A DNA stretch of 16,263 nt. Source: Balneolaceae bacterium (lineage in GTDB: Bacteria > Bacteroidota > Rhodothermia > Balneolales > Balneolaceae). The position numbers and the translations under genes were made by a program. Shown here piece by piece: positions 15,687 to 16,263 of this stretch. The number at the start of each line of letters is the position of its first letter. Position 1 is the stretch's first letter. The stretch spans positions 1 through 16,263 of the forward strand of contig SKRK01000148.1 of NCBI GenBank assembly GCA_007118525.1. Reading direction: 5' to 3'. A model generated the notes under the pieces. That model was not told where the DNA came from. It did no database searches and worked only from the letters and a program-made list of their open reading frames with translations.

Positions 15687-16263
15687 ATGACTGACCGGTA
15701 TCTGATTGAAAAGAAATTGTGGAGTGAAGGCTACCAGCGCATTATGGGCCTTGACGAGGTGGGTCGGGGCTGCCTCTGCGGGCCGGTAGTAGCCGCAGGT
15801 GTGATTATCAAACCTGAAAGCCGGCTCAATCCGAAGATCATGGACAGTAAAAAACTGCATCGAAAACAACGTGAAGAGCTTGCACTGGAGATCAAAGAGA
15901 AATCACTGTTTTGGACCATTCAAAGGTGCACTCCGGTTGAAATTGATCAGCTCAACATATTGAAAGCGTCTCTGAGGGCTATGGTTCTGTGCAGTGAATC
16001 AGAAAAAGCCACCCCCGATTATCTGCTGGTCGACGGAAATAGATTTACAACAACCATGATTCAACACACCTGCCTCATCAAGGGTGATGACCGTTCGGCG
16101 TCGATTGCGGCGGCATCCATTTTGGCAAAAGTTGACCGTGATAACTATATGAGAGAGCTCCACGAGAAATACCCATATTACGGATGGAACAGTAATGTTG
16201 GTTATCCTACCCAAACCCATTATAAGGGCCTTGTTGAGTATGGATATACAAAGCACCACCGTA
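15687..16263 (+). CDS. rnhB: Ribonuclease HII, 3' end beyond the window
   Basis: Endonuclease that cuts the RNA strand of RNA-DNA hybrids and starts removal of single ribonucleotides from DNA. The open frame runs off the window after 192 codons. The catalytic DEDD set is complete: D23 and E24 in GLDEVGRG, D116 in LLVDGNRF and D134 in LIKGDDRS. Further family blocks are MDSKKLHRKQRE, IDQLNILKASL, SIAAASILAKVDRD and GYPTQTHYKGL. The usual GPLAGPVVAA stretch reads GCLCGPVVAA, with two cysteines (C29, C31). The frame is open upstream of the ATG, but family similarity starts at 15687 and the upstream sequence is heptad repeat. Only about the last 10-20 residues should be missing. Confidence 0.95.
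   Translation, partial: MTDRYLIEKKLWSEGYQRIMGLDEVGRGCLCGPVVAAGVIIKPESRLNPKIMDSKKLHRKQREELALEIKEKSLFWTIQRCTPVEIDQLNILKASLRAMVLCSESEKATPDYLLVDGNRFTTTMIQHTCLIKGDDRSASIAAASILAKVDRDNYMRELHEKYPYYGWNSNVGYPTQTHYKGLVEYGYTKHHR

Noticed and set aside
15558..15919. Minus-strand frames of 103 and 62 codons across the repeat and rnhB start
   Set aside because: They are antisense to conserved RNase HII residues and to heptad repeats, whose period keeps frames open by chance.

Overview
The window reads as a chromosomal segment of a Gram-negative member of the Bacteroidota/Balneolota group. I infer this from gene content and style: the uppS-bamA-ompH order, a LysM lytic transglycosylase of the MltD type, a roughly 550-residue S41 protease, weak Shine-Dalgarno signals, several TTG or GTG starts, and Bacteroidetes-like promoter spacing. 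Protein style points towards Balneolaceae, but no marker here is decisive.

Layout, + strand: (1) 103-3438, a predicted lipoprotein amidohydrolase and glutamine-dependent NAD synthetase (nadE), 3 nt apart. (2) 3439-3600, an AT-rich spacer. (3) 3601-13674, nine closely spaced co-directional genes: MltD-like transglycosylase, S41/CTP protease, PHP-domain phosphoesterase, ribH, uppS, bamA and three tandem OmpH/Skp-like periplasmic proteins. Most gaps are 2-22 nt; the largest are 59 nt before uppS, where a promoter may lie, and 45 nt between the first two OmpH genes. (4) A strong, nearly symmetric hairpin at 13701-13740, serving as a probable bidirectional terminator. (5) 13956-15065, a minus-strand gene for a von Willebrand factor A domain protein, convergent with the OmpH genes. 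(6) 15687-end, the start of rnhB (RNase HII) on the + strand, cut by the window edge.

The central block is mainly an envelope module. UppS makes the undecaprenyl carrier lipid, MltD trims peptidoglycan, the S41 protease probably processes envelope proteins, BamA inserts outer membrane proteins, and the OmpH/Skp proteins hold their unfolded clients in the periplasm. RibH and the PHP enzyme are cytoplasmic passengers.

The least expected structure lies in the two non-coding stretches around the VWA gene (13741-13955 and 15066-15686). They carry two diverged copies of one collinear repeat element in opposite orientation. The copies differ in the number of 7-nt units they contain (about 2 versus about 8) and in an internal palindromic arm. 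Further heptad arrays, compact hairpins and a 12-mer family are packed into the 15.2-15.7 kb region, and one heptad array runs directly into the rnhB start codon. No transposase lies in the window, so these look like non-autonomous interspersed repeats. This is the best candidate here for something undescribed.
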